From the NCBI GenBank assembly GCA_032251435.1, contig JAVVEH010000008.1, forward strand, positions 50,083 to 114,082: a stretch of 64,000 nt of DNA, written 5' to 3'. Made by a program: the position numbers and the translations under genes. How positions within the stretch are numbered: the stretch's first letter is position 1; each line of letters opens with the position of its first letter. Below are positions 42,279-51,520 of the stretch, one piece after another. The notes under the pieces are model-generated. The model was not told the DNA's origin, did not search any database, and was given only the letters and a program-made list of their open reading frames with translations. This DNA is from JAVVEH01 sp032251435. Its GTDB lineage: Bacteria; Verrucomicrobiota; Lentisphaeria; Oligosphaerales; MVZH01.

Positions 42279-43301
42279 ATGGAACACACAACACCGCCAT
42301 TTGAAGTGAGCGACGTGACAGACGAAGAGATGTCCACGTCGCTGGTCACCCCGTTGGCCGGGCGATCCTCGGAACCGGATCCGTCACCCTTCAAGCCGAC
42401 CCCCCCGTCCCGCGATAAAGTCATCAAAATATCATCCGGGGGGACCGCGGAGGAAATCGCCGAATTATCCGCTCACTCTCCCCATATTTACACGCCCGCC
42501 GTTGGCGATATGATCAATGACCGCTATCGGCTTCGGAAACTGGTGGGAGAAGGGGGGGTGTGCCGGGTCTTTAAAGCCTTTGATCAACTGCTTAAAATGA
42601 CCGTCGCGATCAAAGTCCTGCGGCCGGACTGCGTGGAAGATCCCGACTTTATCCAGACCCTGCTGGACGAGGCGCGCATGGCCATGCAGCTCTCCCATTC
42701 ACAAATTGTCCGTCTGCACACGCTGCAGGGATCCTCATCCTTTTACTATTTGGTCATGGAGTACGTCGAGGGACGCACGTTGCGGGAATGTCTGGGCGAT
42801 TACGACGCGCTGCCAGTCAGCACAGTGGCCCAACTGCTGCAGGCGGCCCACCCTCCCCTGCGCCACGCGCATAAACGCGGCATCCTCCATAATGACATCA
42901 AGCCCGACAATCTGCTCCTCACCCATTCCGGAACCATTAAATTTTTGGATTTTGGCCTGGCTTGCCTGGCGAATCAATCCTCCCGGGAAAGCGCGTTGTT
43001 GGGCACCCCGGCTTACATGAGTCCGGAACGCCTGCGGCAGGATGTGCTGGATTTGCGGTCCGATATCTATTCTCTCGGCCTGACCGTGTATGAACTGCTC
43101 ACGGGCCACTTGCCCTTTCCCGCCAATCTGCACGCCCGCGATTATTTGAAAATGACCGCCATCGAGATGCCTGGAATTGATGAGAAACTTAGACCGGTTT
43201 TAGAAAAAGCGGTCGCGATACCACGCGCCGACCGATGGGAAACACTGGACGATTTTATTGACGCCTTCATTACCGAGGCGAGCCGGATTAGCACGGATTA
43301 A
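42279..43301 (+). CDS. Ser/Thr protein kinase with HND catalytic loop
   Basis: Hanks-type kinase, 340 aa. A disordered N-terminal tail (1-75) precedes the kinase domain. It has the Gly loop GEGGVCRVF (near 88), VAIK Lys (near 111), the helix C Glu in DEARMAM, HNDIKPDN (H203), LDFGLA (near 224) and the YMSPER substrate loop. The Arg of HRD is replaced by Asn, while the catalytic Asp, Lys and DFG are kept, so activity is plausible with non-RD regulation. No membrane segment is seen, so it is cytoplasmic. It heads the kinase-MoxR-VWA operon. Confidence 0.92.
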   Translation: MEHTTPPFEVSDVTDEEMSTSLVTPLAGRSSEPDPSPFKPTPPSRDKVIKISSGGTAEEIAELSAHSPHIYTPAVGDMINDRYRLRKLVGEGGVCRVFKAFDQLLKMTVAIKVLRPDCVEDPDFIQTLLDEARMAMQLSHSQIVRLHTLQGSSSFYYLVMEYVEGRTLRECLGDYDALPVSTVAQLLQAAHPPLRHAHKRGILHNDIKPDNLLLTHSGTIKFLDFGLACLANQSSRESALLGTPAYMSPERLRQDVLDLRSDIYSLGLTVYELLTGHLPFPANLHARDYLKMTAIEMPGIDEKLRPVLEKAVAIPRADRWETLDDFIDAFITEASRISTD

Positions 43302-43318
43302 CTGACAGGACACCTTTT

Positions 43319-43837
43319 ATGGGAACTTTCGGCACCGCCTGGAAAGCCTTCTGGCGAATTTTAAAGGATAAAGAAGCGGCCGCGGCATGGACCGCTGTCA
43401 CCGCGCCAAAGCGGCTGGAAAAACCGGTTGACTCTCCCGCTCTTGACACCCGGGACGATCGCCGGAAGGACGTGCTTTATGCCTTGATTCTTCTCCAACG
43501 GGAAGGACGGCTGGTTGATTTTTTGAACGAGGATATCAGCGGCTACAGCGACGCGCAAGTCGGCGCGGCGGTCCGCCAAATACACAAAAGCTGCAAGACG
43601 GTTCTGGAAGACAGTTTCGCCGTGGGCCCGATTCTATCGGAGGCGGAAGGAACAACCGTGGAGATTCCCGCCGGTTTCGATCCATCGTCGATCCGCCTGA
43701 CGGGTCATGTCACCGGTTCGCCGCCCTTCACCGGCACCTTGACGCACCCCGGCTGGCGGGCCCATAAAATGGATGTGCCGGAACGGGGAGACTCCGTCGA
43801 TCCGTCCTTGATCACTCCCGCTGAAGTGGAGATATGA
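43319..43837 (+). CDS. DUF2760 family protein
   Basis: A 172-aa cytoplasmic protein whose C-terminal 120 residues fit DUF2760: DALYALILLQREGRLVDFLNEDISGYSDAQVGAAVRQIH, then EGTTVEIPAGFDPSSIRLTGHV and a terminal GTLTHPGWRAH. Function unknown. It follows the kinase by 17 nt with AGGA 8 nt before ATG. Members frequently sit beside DnaK/HSP70 or kinase genes in related genomes, which suggests an accessory role; here that role would be tied to the kinase or MoxR module. Confidence 0.85.
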   Translation: MGTFGTAWKAFWRILKDKEAAAAWTAVTAPKRLEKPVDSPALDTRDDRRKDVLYALILLQREGRLVDFLNEDISGYSDAQVGAAVRQIHKSCKTVLEDSFAVGPILSEAEGTTVEIPAGFDPSSIRLTGHVTGSPPFTGTLTHPGWRAHKMDVPERGDSVDPSLITPAEVEI

Positions 43838-43846
43838 GAGTGAATC

Positions 43847-45301
43847 ATGCCTGACACCCGCGCCAAGATGTCTCCCGTCACCATGTTTCAGCGTCAACTG
43901 GCGTTAAGCCTGTGGTGGGACCGCTGGGTTCGACTCAACATCCTCGGTTTATTCATGTGGGGTGTTTTGTTTCTTTGCTTACGCGCGGCGGCGGCCGCGC
44001 CGGCCATCGCTCCTTGGCCCGTGTTCGCCGGCATGCTGCTGTTAAGTCTTCCCGCCGCTTTTTTTGTCCGCCGCCATCTCCCGGATCGTGACAAGCTGAC
44101 CGGATATTTGGACGCCTGCGGGACGTGCGGCGGATTGCTGATCGCCGGCAGAAACAGCCAGTCGGCGGACTGGCCGACGGAGCCGCCCTCCCCTCCCGGC
44201 ATCCGCTGGCGCGGGGCGCGCCCCGTGTCCCTGTTCCTGTTGGCGTTCACCTTCGCCCTGCTGGTGACCTGCCTGCCGGATACCGTCGTCTCGCCCAATA
44301 AACCCGGCAGACTCCAAGTGGACACCTTGGTGGACGAGTTGCGCCAACAACTGGACACCTTGGTTGAGCAGGAGATTGTTGAAGAGGATAAAGCCACAGA
44401 CTACGCGGAGGAACTCAACCAATTGCTGGAAAAAAACACGGTTGACAAGGCGGGATTGACATGGGAAGCCCTCGATCACCTGGCTGAGACATTTTCCAAT
44501 GAGGCTTCGGAAGCCGCCGCTGAGACCCTGCGTGAACTGGCTGAAAACGCGAAAACCGCGAGCGCGGCGGAAACCCTGGCGCGAGCCGCTGAAACGATGG
44601 GGAGCGGCCAGGAGCTCAGCGAGGAGATGGAAAAAGCCCTGGCGGAATTCACAGACTATCTGAAAAAGAACGCCGAGACTCAAGCCGCTTTGGAAAAAAT
44701 CATGAAAGAATTAGCGGCAAACGGACAAGAAGGCCTGGGGACATTGACACCGGAGCAATTGAAGCAACTGGCGGCGGCCATGTCTAGTCTGACGGCGGAA
44801 GAATTGGCGAAATTAGGTGAGTTAAAGGAAATGAACCTTATTTCCGCCGAACAATTACAGCAATGTCAGAACGCGGGAGAATGCGGACAGGAAGCTCTCG
44901 CCGCCTGGTTGAAGCAGGAGGGCGGTGATTGCCCGGCCGCCGCCGCCTGTCTGGGCGGCTCCCCCTCGGACGCCGCGGCGTTGATGGCTCTCCAAGGCAT
45001 GACACCGGGAACCGGCGGCATTACCCGCGGGCCCGGCCATGGCGCCATGGCCTTTTCCGGAAACACCGATGAAGCCGGGGCCGCGTTTAAAGACGAGGTG
45101 ATCAAAGCCGATCGCCTGGATCTTGAAAAAAGCCGTCTGGCGGGTGTCTCTTTCGCCGCGCCCACCGCCGACACCGAGGCGGCGGGGTCGGCCGGCGGCA
45201 CCTTCACTCCGTCCCGGGACGCGGACGCCGCGGCGGCCCGGCAGGTGATTCTACCCCGGCACCGGTCAACAGTCGAGAATTATTTTAAGCGGGCCGAGTA
45301 A
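43847..45301 (+). CDS. Membrane protein with long coiled-coil region
   Basis: A 484-aa protein, not assigned to a known family. Two or three membrane segments lie near residues 30-50, 57-74 and 126-143. A long Ala/Glu-rich helical region (about 155-310) contains LRQQLDTLVEQE and AETLRELAENAKTASAAETLARAAE and is probably coiled coil. The C terminus is Gly/Ala-rich and low complexity. The layout resembles DUF4175-like membrane proteins found next to MoxR/BatA operons. A scaffold role for the MoxR-VWA machine is inferred. Codon composition is GC-rich as in its neighbours. Confidence 0.75.
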   Translation: MPDTRAKMSPVTMFQRQLALSLWWDRWVRLNILGLFMWGVLFLCLRAAAAAPAIAPWPVFAGMLLLSLPAAFFVRRHLPDRDKLTGYLDACGTCGGLLIAGRNSQSADWPTEPPSPPGIRWRGARPVSLFLLAFTFALLVTCLPDTVVSPNKPGRLQVDTLVDELRQQLDTLVEQEIVEEDKATDYAEELNQLLEKNTVDKAGLTWEALDHLAETFSNEASEAAAETLRELAENAKTASAAETLARAAETMGSGQELSEEMEKALAEFTDYLKKNAETQAALEKIMKELAANGQEGLGTLTPEQLKQLAAAMSSLTAEELAKLGELKEMNLISAEQLQQCQNAGECGQEALAAWLKQEGGDCPAAAACLGGSPSDAAALMALQGMTPGTGGITRGPGHGAMAFSGNTDEAGAAFKDEVIKADRLDLEKSRLAGVSFAAPTADTEAAGSAGGTFTPSRDADAAAARQVILPRHRSTVENYFKRAE

Positions 45302-45334
45302 AACGATTAACAAACCAGCTTTTGGAAAACAAAC

Positions 45335-46381
45335 ATGGCCGAAAAACAAGCTCCGACGTTGTTGCGACCGGAAGAACTCACGCCCGCCCGCCAGGCTATT
45401 GACGGCGTTTTAGCGGAACTCGACCGGCAACTTTTAGGCCGGACCAATCTGCATCGTCTGGTCATGGCCGGGATCCTCAGCCAAGGGCACATTCTCCTCG
45501 AAGGGTTGCCCGGAATGGGCAAAACCGCCCTCATCGCCGCGCTGGGAAAATTGTTGCGGATGGATTTCCGCCGCGTCCAGTTCACACCGGATCTCATGCC
45601 GGGCGACATCCTCGGCACACATATTCTACAGCAAAAAGCGGATGGCGAACGGGCCATGGAGTTCCAACCCGGCCCCGTGTTCACCAACATTCTTCTGGCC
45701 GATGAAATTAACCGGGCCTCTCCCAAAACCCAATCCGCCTTGCTTGAAACCATGCAGGAGAGGTCAGTCACCCTGTTGGGGACAACCCATCAACTGCCTC
45801 GGCCATTTTTTGTGCTGGCCAGTCAAAACCCGATCGAGCTTGAGGGCACATATCCCCTGCCCGAAGCGCAGTTGGACCGCTTCCTGTTTAAAATTAATGT
45901 ACCGAATGTTTCCGAGGATGTTTTAGCGGACATTGTCTCATCGCGGCGCCGCGGTGAGGCCCCGGCCCCGGTCAACACGCTTTCCGCCGCCGCCTTCAAT
46001 GACGTGCTGGCGGTGATGGAACGGGTGCACCTCGCTCCGGTTATCGCCGCGTACATCGCCCGCCTCGTCTCGGCCACCCATCCGGAATCTCCCGGCCTGC
46101 CCGCGGACATGGCCGAGTATATCCAATACGGCGCCTCACCCCGGGCGGCGATTGGCATCGGCGAGGCCGCCCGCGCCTGGGCGCTGATGAACGGGCGGCC
46201 GACCGTGGGCTTTGAAGATGTCCGCGCGGTCGCCGCGGCGGTGCTCAATCATCGGATGATTCTAAATTTCAAAGCCCGGTATGACAAGGTGACCCCGGCG
46301 ACGATTGTCGAGGCCCTCATTCAGACGCTCCCCGCCACAGATTTAGACCTCCCGTCCACGATTCAACCGGTTACCCAGTAA
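45335..46381 (+). CDS. MoxR-family AAA+ ATPase
   Basis: A 348-aa AAA+ chaperone-type ATPase. Walker A is GLPGMGKTALI and Walker B LLADEINRASPKTQSALLETMQE (with the MoxR-specific stretch). Sensor 1 is ASQNPIELEGTYPLPEAQLDRF. A C-terminal AAA lid with SPRAAIGIGEAARAWALMNGRP follows. MoxR proteins usually act with DUF58 and VWA-domain proteins to assemble or mature envelope or metal-dependent complexes; those partners are encoded 4-10 kb downstream in the same operon. Stop and next start are 2 nt apart. Confidence 0.95.
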   Translation: MAEKQAPTLLRPEELTPARQAIDGVLAELDRQLLGRTNLHRLVMAGILSQGHILLEGLPGMGKTALIAALGKLLRMDFRRVQFTPDLMPGDILGTHILQQKADGERAMEFQPGPVFTNILLADEINRASPKTQSALLETMQERSVTLLGTTHQLPRPFFVLASQNPIELEGTYPLPEAQLDRFLFKINVPNVSEDVLADIVSSRRRGEAPAPVNTLSAAAFNDVLAVMERVHLAPVIAAYIARLVSATHPESPGLPADMAEYIQYGASPRAAIGIGEAARAWALMNGRPTVGFEDVRAVAAAVLNHRMILNFKARYDKVTPATIVEALIQTLPATDLDLPSTIQPVTQ

Positions 46382-46383
46382 CG

Positions 46384-48117
46384 ATGATTAAACGTCTTCT
46401 GATCCCCATTGCCACGGTTTCGGCTCTTGTTTGCTTATCCGCGTTCGGCGAAAGCGCCCGCATCGAGCATGTCACGGTCACTCACCTGCCCGTGCAGGGC
46501 GCCACCTTTCACGGATACCGGTCTTTTCAATTTGACGTGAGCAACCAGTCAAAAGAAAAAACCGCGGATGTCACGATCGCCCTGATGTCTTACAACAACA
46601 GTTCGATTAGCAAAACAGTGCGTCTGGAGCCTTCCAGCCACAGTCAAGTGATTCTGTATCAACCGGATATGGGCAATAAACCGGTTCACAACGCCATGAT
46701 CAACGTGAAAGGCGTGGACACCACCCAGATGTATATCGGTGGCAACATGCAGCATGGGTCATCCCACCGGAGTTCTGATCAGATCTGCATGCTGTTCAGC
46801 AAAAACTACAAAACAGAGGGTTTCACCGACGCCGCCGCCAAGGCCATCGACCCGAGCCGATTTGGCGGCGGCGGGTCCAGCGGCCATTATTCCCACCAGA
46901 AACCCGTCACCGCCATCCGCGCGGAGACACCGGTTGACACATGGATTCCAGACTGGCTCGCCTATTCGCCCTATGACGCGGTGGCCATCAGCTTGACGGA
47001 ATATGATGGGATACGCCAGAACCCCATGGGCAAGGCGTTAAACGATTACACGCTGGCCGGCGGCACGCTCCACATTTTCGGAGCGTCTGAAGACACCGCC
47101 TCTGTGATCGGGTTCGGGCGCCGGGTTCTCCATACCGCCGCCGCGCCCGTTGATTTGACCCCCAACGCCATGAAAGCGCTTTACGGGGACTTGAAAACCT
47201 ACGCCCGATTTTGGTGTGAAAAGGAAAACACGGTCAATTTACACCGTTATTTCCCGATTCTGGCCGATCTGAAACTTCCCTTCCGTCCCTTTTTAATCTC
47301 CATGTTTATTTTCGCGATTCTGATGGGGCCGGTCGCGGTCTTCATTCTCGCCAAAGCTAACCGGCGGATTTGGTTGTTGTGGATTATTCCCCTGTTCTCC
47401 GGCTGCACCGCCGCCTTCGTCTACATCTTTTCCATCGCCTCCGAAGGGTCCGAAAGCACCACTCTGGCCCGCGGCATGGCTTTTCTTGACCAGCCGTCGA
47501 AAACCAGCGTGGCTGTCAACCGGGTGGCCTATTATTCACCCCGGCGAATCAAAGCGCTCCGCTACCCCACGCATACCGAAGTCTCCTTCCAGAATCAAGA
47601 CTGGTCCTATAGCGGCCGCGGGAATCTTACCTGGGCGAATGAGCAGTTATTGACGGATGGGTGGATGCAATCCCGCATTCCGGCCTATTTCCAAACCCGC
47701 TCGGTCGCCCCCCTCCGTGAACGGGTCAAACTGATCCGCGAAAACGATAAACTGTATGTCTTGAACGGGCTGTCGGTTGATTTGACCCTGTTCCGCGTCA
47801 ATGTGGATGGCGAGACCTGGCAGGCGCCCTTTCCGGTGCTGGCCGGGCAGCGGACTGAGCTGAATCACGTCGGCGCTATCAGGCGCCCGTCCCCGGGCGA
47901 CACCCAGCCCGGGGTCGCGTCAATGAGACACATCTTCTCTTTCCAGCGCGACATCGTCCCAAAAATGGACACCATGAAGCAAACGATGGAAACAGCAACC
48001 ATGCTGCCGACGAATGTTTACTGCGCGGTCACCGCGACACCTTACTTGGTTCATAATGGTTTGGATCCGGAAAAAGCCATTGACGGGTACACGCTTCTCT
48101 ACGGCCTACTTGACTGA
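46384..48117 (+). CDS. Membrane protein with secreted N-terminal domain
   Basis: A 577-aa protein of unknown family. A signal peptide (about 1-22, ending AFG) precedes a beta-rich exported domain (HVTVTHLPVQGATFHGYRSFQFDVSNQSKEKTADVTIALMS). Two membrane helices occur near residues 305-320 and 332-350 (FLISMFIFAILMGPVAVFILA and IWLLWIIPLFSGCTAAFVYIFS). The C-terminal part lies on the opposite side. It sits between MoxR and the ABC ATPase, so it may be an auxiliary component of the export or assembly system. I do not assign a function. Confidence 0.8.
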   Translation: MIKRLLIPIATVSALVCLSAFGESARIEHVTVTHLPVQGATFHGYRSFQFDVSNQSKEKTADVTIALMSYNNSSISKTVRLEPSSHSQVILYQPDMGNKPVHNAMINVKGVDTTQMYIGGNMQHGSSHRSSDQICMLFSKNYKTEGFTDAAAKAIDPSRFGGGGSSGHYSHQKPVTAIRAETPVDTWIPDWLAYSPYDAVAISLTEYDGIRQNPMGKALNDYTLAGGTLHIFGASEDTASVIGFGRRVLHTAAAPVDLTPNAMKALYGDLKTYARFWCEKENTVNLHRYFPILADLKLPFRPFLISMFIFAILMGPVAVFILAKANRRIWLLWIIPLFSGCTAAFVYIFSIASEGSESTTLARGMAFLDQPSKTSVAVNRVAYYSPRRIKALRYPTHTEVSFQNQDWSYSGRGNLTWANEQLLTDGWMQSRIPAYFQTRSVAPLRERVKLIRENDKLYVLNGLSVDLTLFRVNVDGETWQAPFPVLAGQRTELNHVGAIRRPSPGDTQPGVASMRHIFSFQRDIVPKMDTMKQTMETATMLPTNVYCAVTATPYLVHNGLDPEKAIDGYTLLYGLLD

Positions 48118-48150
48118 TCCCGGACCTTCGTCCGGCAAAAGGAACGTCCC

Positions 48151-49080
48151 ATGCGGGTGGAAATCCTCAATCTGAAAAAACATTTCAAGAAAACCAAGGC
48201 TGTGGAAGACGTTTCCTTCAGCTTCGAAGCCGGGCACATCTTTGGCTTTGTCGGTCCCAACGGGGCGGGTAAAACCACCACGATGCGGATTATGGGCACG
48301 CTCATGGATCCTGATGAGGGGGATGTGCTGCTGGATGGTGTCTCGGCGATCCAAAATCCCGAGGACGCCCGGCGGCTTATTTCTTTTGTCCCCGATTCAC
48401 TGCCCGCCCACCATGACATCACCGTCCATGAATATATTGAATTTTTCGCCCGCGCCTACGGTCTCAGAGGTCGTAAACTCACCACATCCGTGGAGGATGT
48501 CGAGGAATTCACCGGACTGACCGGCATGCGTGACAAAACCCTGCGGGCGCTCTCCAAAGGCATGAAACAACGGGTCAGCGTGGGACGGGCGCTGGTGCAC
48601 GACCCGCCGGTGCTGTTGCTGGATGAGCCGGCCGCCGGTCTTGACCCCCGGGCCCGGGTGGAATTGCGGGAGTTGTTAATCGCCCTTTCTGAACAGAAAA
48701 AAGCCATTCTCATCAGCTCCCATATCCTCACCGAATTAACGGAAATTTGCAACGGTGTGGTCATTATTGAGAAAGGCCGAATTCTGGAGACTGGTTCCGT
48801 CCGCGACATCATCGGCCGGATGCGTGAGCACATCAGCCTCACCATACGGCCGCTGGACCGCCTGGATGAGGCGTTCGCCGCCATCAGCACCTATCCCGGC
48901 GCCCGGGATGTCCGGGTGGAGAAAAACGCCGTGACCGTCTCGCTGGACGCCGACGAGGAAAAAGTCGCCGATCTGGTCACTTACATGATTCAAAACAACC
49001 ATCGGCTGATTGAGGTTCACCAGGAAACCGTTGATTTGGAGGACATTTTCATGAGTATCACCAAGGGGGATGTTCAATGA
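48151..49080 (+). CDS. ABC transporter ATP-binding protein
   Basis: A 309-aa ABC-2-type ATPase. Walker A is GPNGAGKTTT, the signature LSKGMKQRVS, Walker B VLLLDEPAAGLD, and the His switch ISSHILTELTE. The C-terminal extension (about 225-309) is typical of the CcmA/GldA-type ATPases paired with ABC-2 permeases. ATGA overlap joins it to the permease gene. It most likely powers export or extraction of an envelope component together with its neighbours. Confidence 0.95.
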   Translation: MRVEILNLKKHFKKTKAVEDVSFSFEAGHIFGFVGPNGAGKTTTMRIMGTLMDPDEGDVLLDGVSAIQNPEDARRLISFVPDSLPAHHDITVHEYIEFFARAYGLRGRKLTTSVEDVEEFTGLTGMRDKTLRALSKGMKQRVSVGRALVHDPPVLLLDEPAAGLDPRARVELRELLIALSEQKKAILISSHILTELTEICNGVVIIEKGRILETGSVRDIIGRMREHISLTIRPLDRLDEAFAAISTYPGARDVRVEKNAVTVSLDADEEKVADLVTYMIQNNHRLIEVHQETVDLEDIFMSITKGDVQ

Positions 49081-50594
49081 TCGCGTTACTGGACCGCCTG
49101 TCCGCCTGGTGCGCGGATCACACCAATCCCATTGTCATCAAAGAAACCCGGCAAATGGTCCGCAACAAGTTTGTGATCGGCATTTTGCTGACGTTGCTGG
49201 CGGCGCTGCTTTTCGCCGCTTGCGCGTTTATTCTGGATAACGGCTCCAATCCGCATCGTTACTTCCGGGGCTTGGGGCGGGAGCTGTTCGCCTTGGAATT
49301 CGCCATTCTGGTCTTCGCCTCGGCGCTCATTCCCTTGAACACCGGCGCCCGCCTCATCAAAGAACGCGAGGGCGATGTGGACCTGCTGTATGTGAGCGCT
49401 ATCACGCCCGGCGAGATCATCCGCGGCAAACTTTTCGCCGCCATCGCCTTCTGGCTCTTGATGGTGTCGGCGGCCTTGCCGTTTTTGGTCTTTAACTTTG
49501 TCTTACGGGGCATTGACATCCCCTCGGTGATGATGAGTCTGGCGCTGCTTTTCGCCGGGGTGGTTATCGCCACTCAAATCGCCCTGCTGGGCGGTGTCTT
49601 CCCGGGCGGCAAAATCATCAAAGGGATTTTAGCGGCGATCGGGGCGGTTCTCGCGTTTCAAATTTTAGGCGGGTTCTTCATTTTCCGGCATGTCAGCCGG
49701 ATGGGCAGGAGCACAGTCAGCGGCTTCGAATGGGCCCCTTTCCTTTTCGTCTGTTGCCTGTTTATCGCGGCGGCCGGTGTCCTGCACACCTGCGCCGTGG
49801 CCATGATCACGTCGAGTCAGGCCAACCGCGCCTGGCCGGTCCGTCTCTGGCTCACCGGTGTCTGGCTGGCATTCGCCATCTTCGGACTCATCTATGAATG
49901 GACAACCGCCGGCTCGGCGCATTTCTTCGACGCCTGGACCGGCGGCTCCGTCATCATTCTGACCTTTGTCTTCATCGTGATTTTGGGCTCCCCTCCCACC
50001 CATTCTCCACGCGTGCGCCGCGGGCTGGCCAAAAACAGCCTGCTCCGCTTGCTCACGTTTCCCTTCGTTTCCGGTCTGGTGAATGGCATCGTCTGGGTCG
50101 GCGGTCTGTTGGCGGGAACCCTATTGATCACGCTGATTTTCGCGGACATCTCCGGCTTCGACGAGGATGACATCATGGGGGTTCTCTGCTTTTTCTTCTA
50201 CGGGGCGGCCTACGGATTAACCGCGTTGGTGATTCAACGCAAGCTGTTGCGCCAGTGGATTCCCCGGCATCTGGTCTGGTTGCTGAGCGTTCTGGTGGGG
50301 ATATTTTTCACCATTCTGCCCGTCATCATGTCCTTTTTGCTTCTCGGCCCCAGTTTTCGTGATTTGATTTGGGAGTTTGGTTGCCTGCCCGCCGCTCTGG
50401 ATAATCACCGTGGCTTACTGCCTCATCTCATGGGGGCCGGTGCCTGGATGGTCATCATGCTGCTGATCAACGTCCGCTATATCTGCCAGGGGCTTCTCAC
50501 ATTTAGCCCTCCGGCGACCCCGCCCCCGCCCCCTCTTCCGACTCCCGAAACAGTGGATGAGCCAACTGCGTCACAACCGGAAACAGAAGCCTAA
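49077..50594 (+). CDS. ABC-2-type permease
   Basis: A 505-aa integral membrane protein with 10 or more hydrophobic helices. It begins with an amphipathic N terminus (NPIVIKETRQMVRNKFVIG) as in ABC-2 permeases related to GldF/NatB. The C terminus is Pro-rich and acidic (about 475-505). ATG 49077 lies within ATGA of the ATPase stop, so the two are translationally coupled. Substrate unknown; the operon context favours an envelope or gliding-related cargo. Confidence 0.88.
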   Translation: MIALLDRLSAWCADHTNPIVIKETRQMVRNKFVIGILLTLLAALLFAACAFILDNGSNPHRYFRGLGRELFALEFAILVFASALIPLNTGARLIKEREGDVDLLYVSAITPGEIIRGKLFAAIAFWLLMVSAALPFLVFNFVLRGIDIPSVMMSLALLFAGVVIATQIALLGGVFPGGKIIKGILAAIGAVLAFQILGGFFIFRHVSRMGRSTVSGFEWAPFLFVCCLFIAAAGVLHTCAVAMITSSQANRAWPVRLWLTGVWLAFAIFGLIYEWTTAGSAHFFDAWTGGSVIILTFVFIVILGSPPTHSPRVRRGLAKNSLLRLLTFPFVSGLVNGIVWVGGLLAGTLLITLIFADISGFDEDDIMGVLCFFFYGAAYGLTALVIQRKLLRQWIPRHLVWLLSVLVGIFFTILPVIMSFLLLGPSFRDLIWEFGCLPAALDNHRGLLPHLMGAGAWMVIMLLINVRYICQGLLTFSPPATPPPPPLPTPETVDEPTASQPETEA

Positions 50595-50606
50595 CCTCCC
50601 CCTGAT

Positions 50607-51512
50607 TTGGAAATGGATGCCATGCCCCGGCAAGCGCGCCCGATGACAACTGAAGAATCCATGCCCGCCGCCTGGCGGACCGCCTTGGAAAACGGCGAGG
50701 CGGCATCCCGGCGCCACACCCTCAGCCTGCCTCGAAAAGCGCTCCGGGGACAACATGGCACCCGGGCGGGCACACTGTCGGGAGTCTCGTTGGATTTCAG
50801 TGACTATCGGGAATACCATCCCGGTGACGATTTGCGGAACTTGGATTGGGGTGTCTACGCCCGCAGTGATAAACTGACGGTGAAATTATACCACGAAGAG
50901 GTGGCGCCGCATCTGGATCTGCTCTTGGACGCGTCGGCTTCGATGAACCTCCCGGACACCCGGAAAGCCGAGGCCGCGCTGGCTTTGGCGGCCTTCTTCT
51001 CCGGCGCCGCGGAAAACGCGGCCTGCTCCCGCTCGGTCTGGCGCTTGGAGGAACGCCCCGTTTTGTTCATAGAAGGAAAACGCCCGCCCTCAACTTGGGC
51101 CGCTTTCGAGTTTGCTGAAGGCGCGGCTCATCGGGCTGTCGCCGGCAACTGGCGGCCGTCAGGCATCCGGGTCTTGATCAGCGATCTGATGTGGGAGGTG
51201 GATCCCCGGCTGATTCTCCGGTCTCTAAGCGAAAAAGCGGCCTTGGTCATTGTGGTTCAACTTCTGGCGGCCAATGAATTGACGCCGCCCGTCTCGGGCC
51301 GCTATCGCTTGGACAATGTTGAGGACCAACAGCATTTTGATTTACGCATGGATGAGACAATCCGGCAACGCTATGTGGACTTACTGGCCAGTCATCAGGC
51401 GCAATGGCTGGAAGCGTGTCAGCAAACAGGCGCCGTTTACACCCGGGTCACGGATGAGGCGTTTCTCAGTGATTTCCGCCTCCACGAATTTGAACAGCAA
51501 GGCATTCTCTAA
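50607..51512 (+). CDS. DUF58 (VWA-like) protein
   Basis: A 301-aa DUF58 protein. The hallmark GVSLDFSDYREYHPGDDLRNLDWGVYARSDKLTVKLYHEE is followed by a degenerate VWA strand, LDLLLDASASMNL. DUF58 proteins accompany MoxR ATPases and VWA proteins and probably act as adapters. No membrane helices are visible, unlike some relatives that begin with two. Alternative in-frame ATGs lie at 50619 and 50643; the first start is reported. It overlaps none of its neighbours (8 nt before the next gene). Confidence 0.92.
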   Translation: MEMDAMPRQARPMTTEESMPAAWRTALENGEAASRRHTLSLPRKALRGQHGTRAGTLSGVSLDFSDYREYHPGDDLRNLDWGVYARSDKLTVKLYHEEVAPHLDLLLDASASMNLPDTRKAEAALALAAFFSGAAENAACSRSVWRLEERPVLFIEGKRPPSTWAAFEFAEGAAHRAVAGNWRPSGIRVLISDLMWEVDPRLILRSLSEKAALVIVVQLLAANELTPPVSGRYRLDNVEDQQHFDLRMDETIRQRYVDLLASHQAQWLEACQQTGAVYTRVTDEAFLSDFRLHEFEQQGIL

Positions 51513-51520
51513 CCCCGTCG

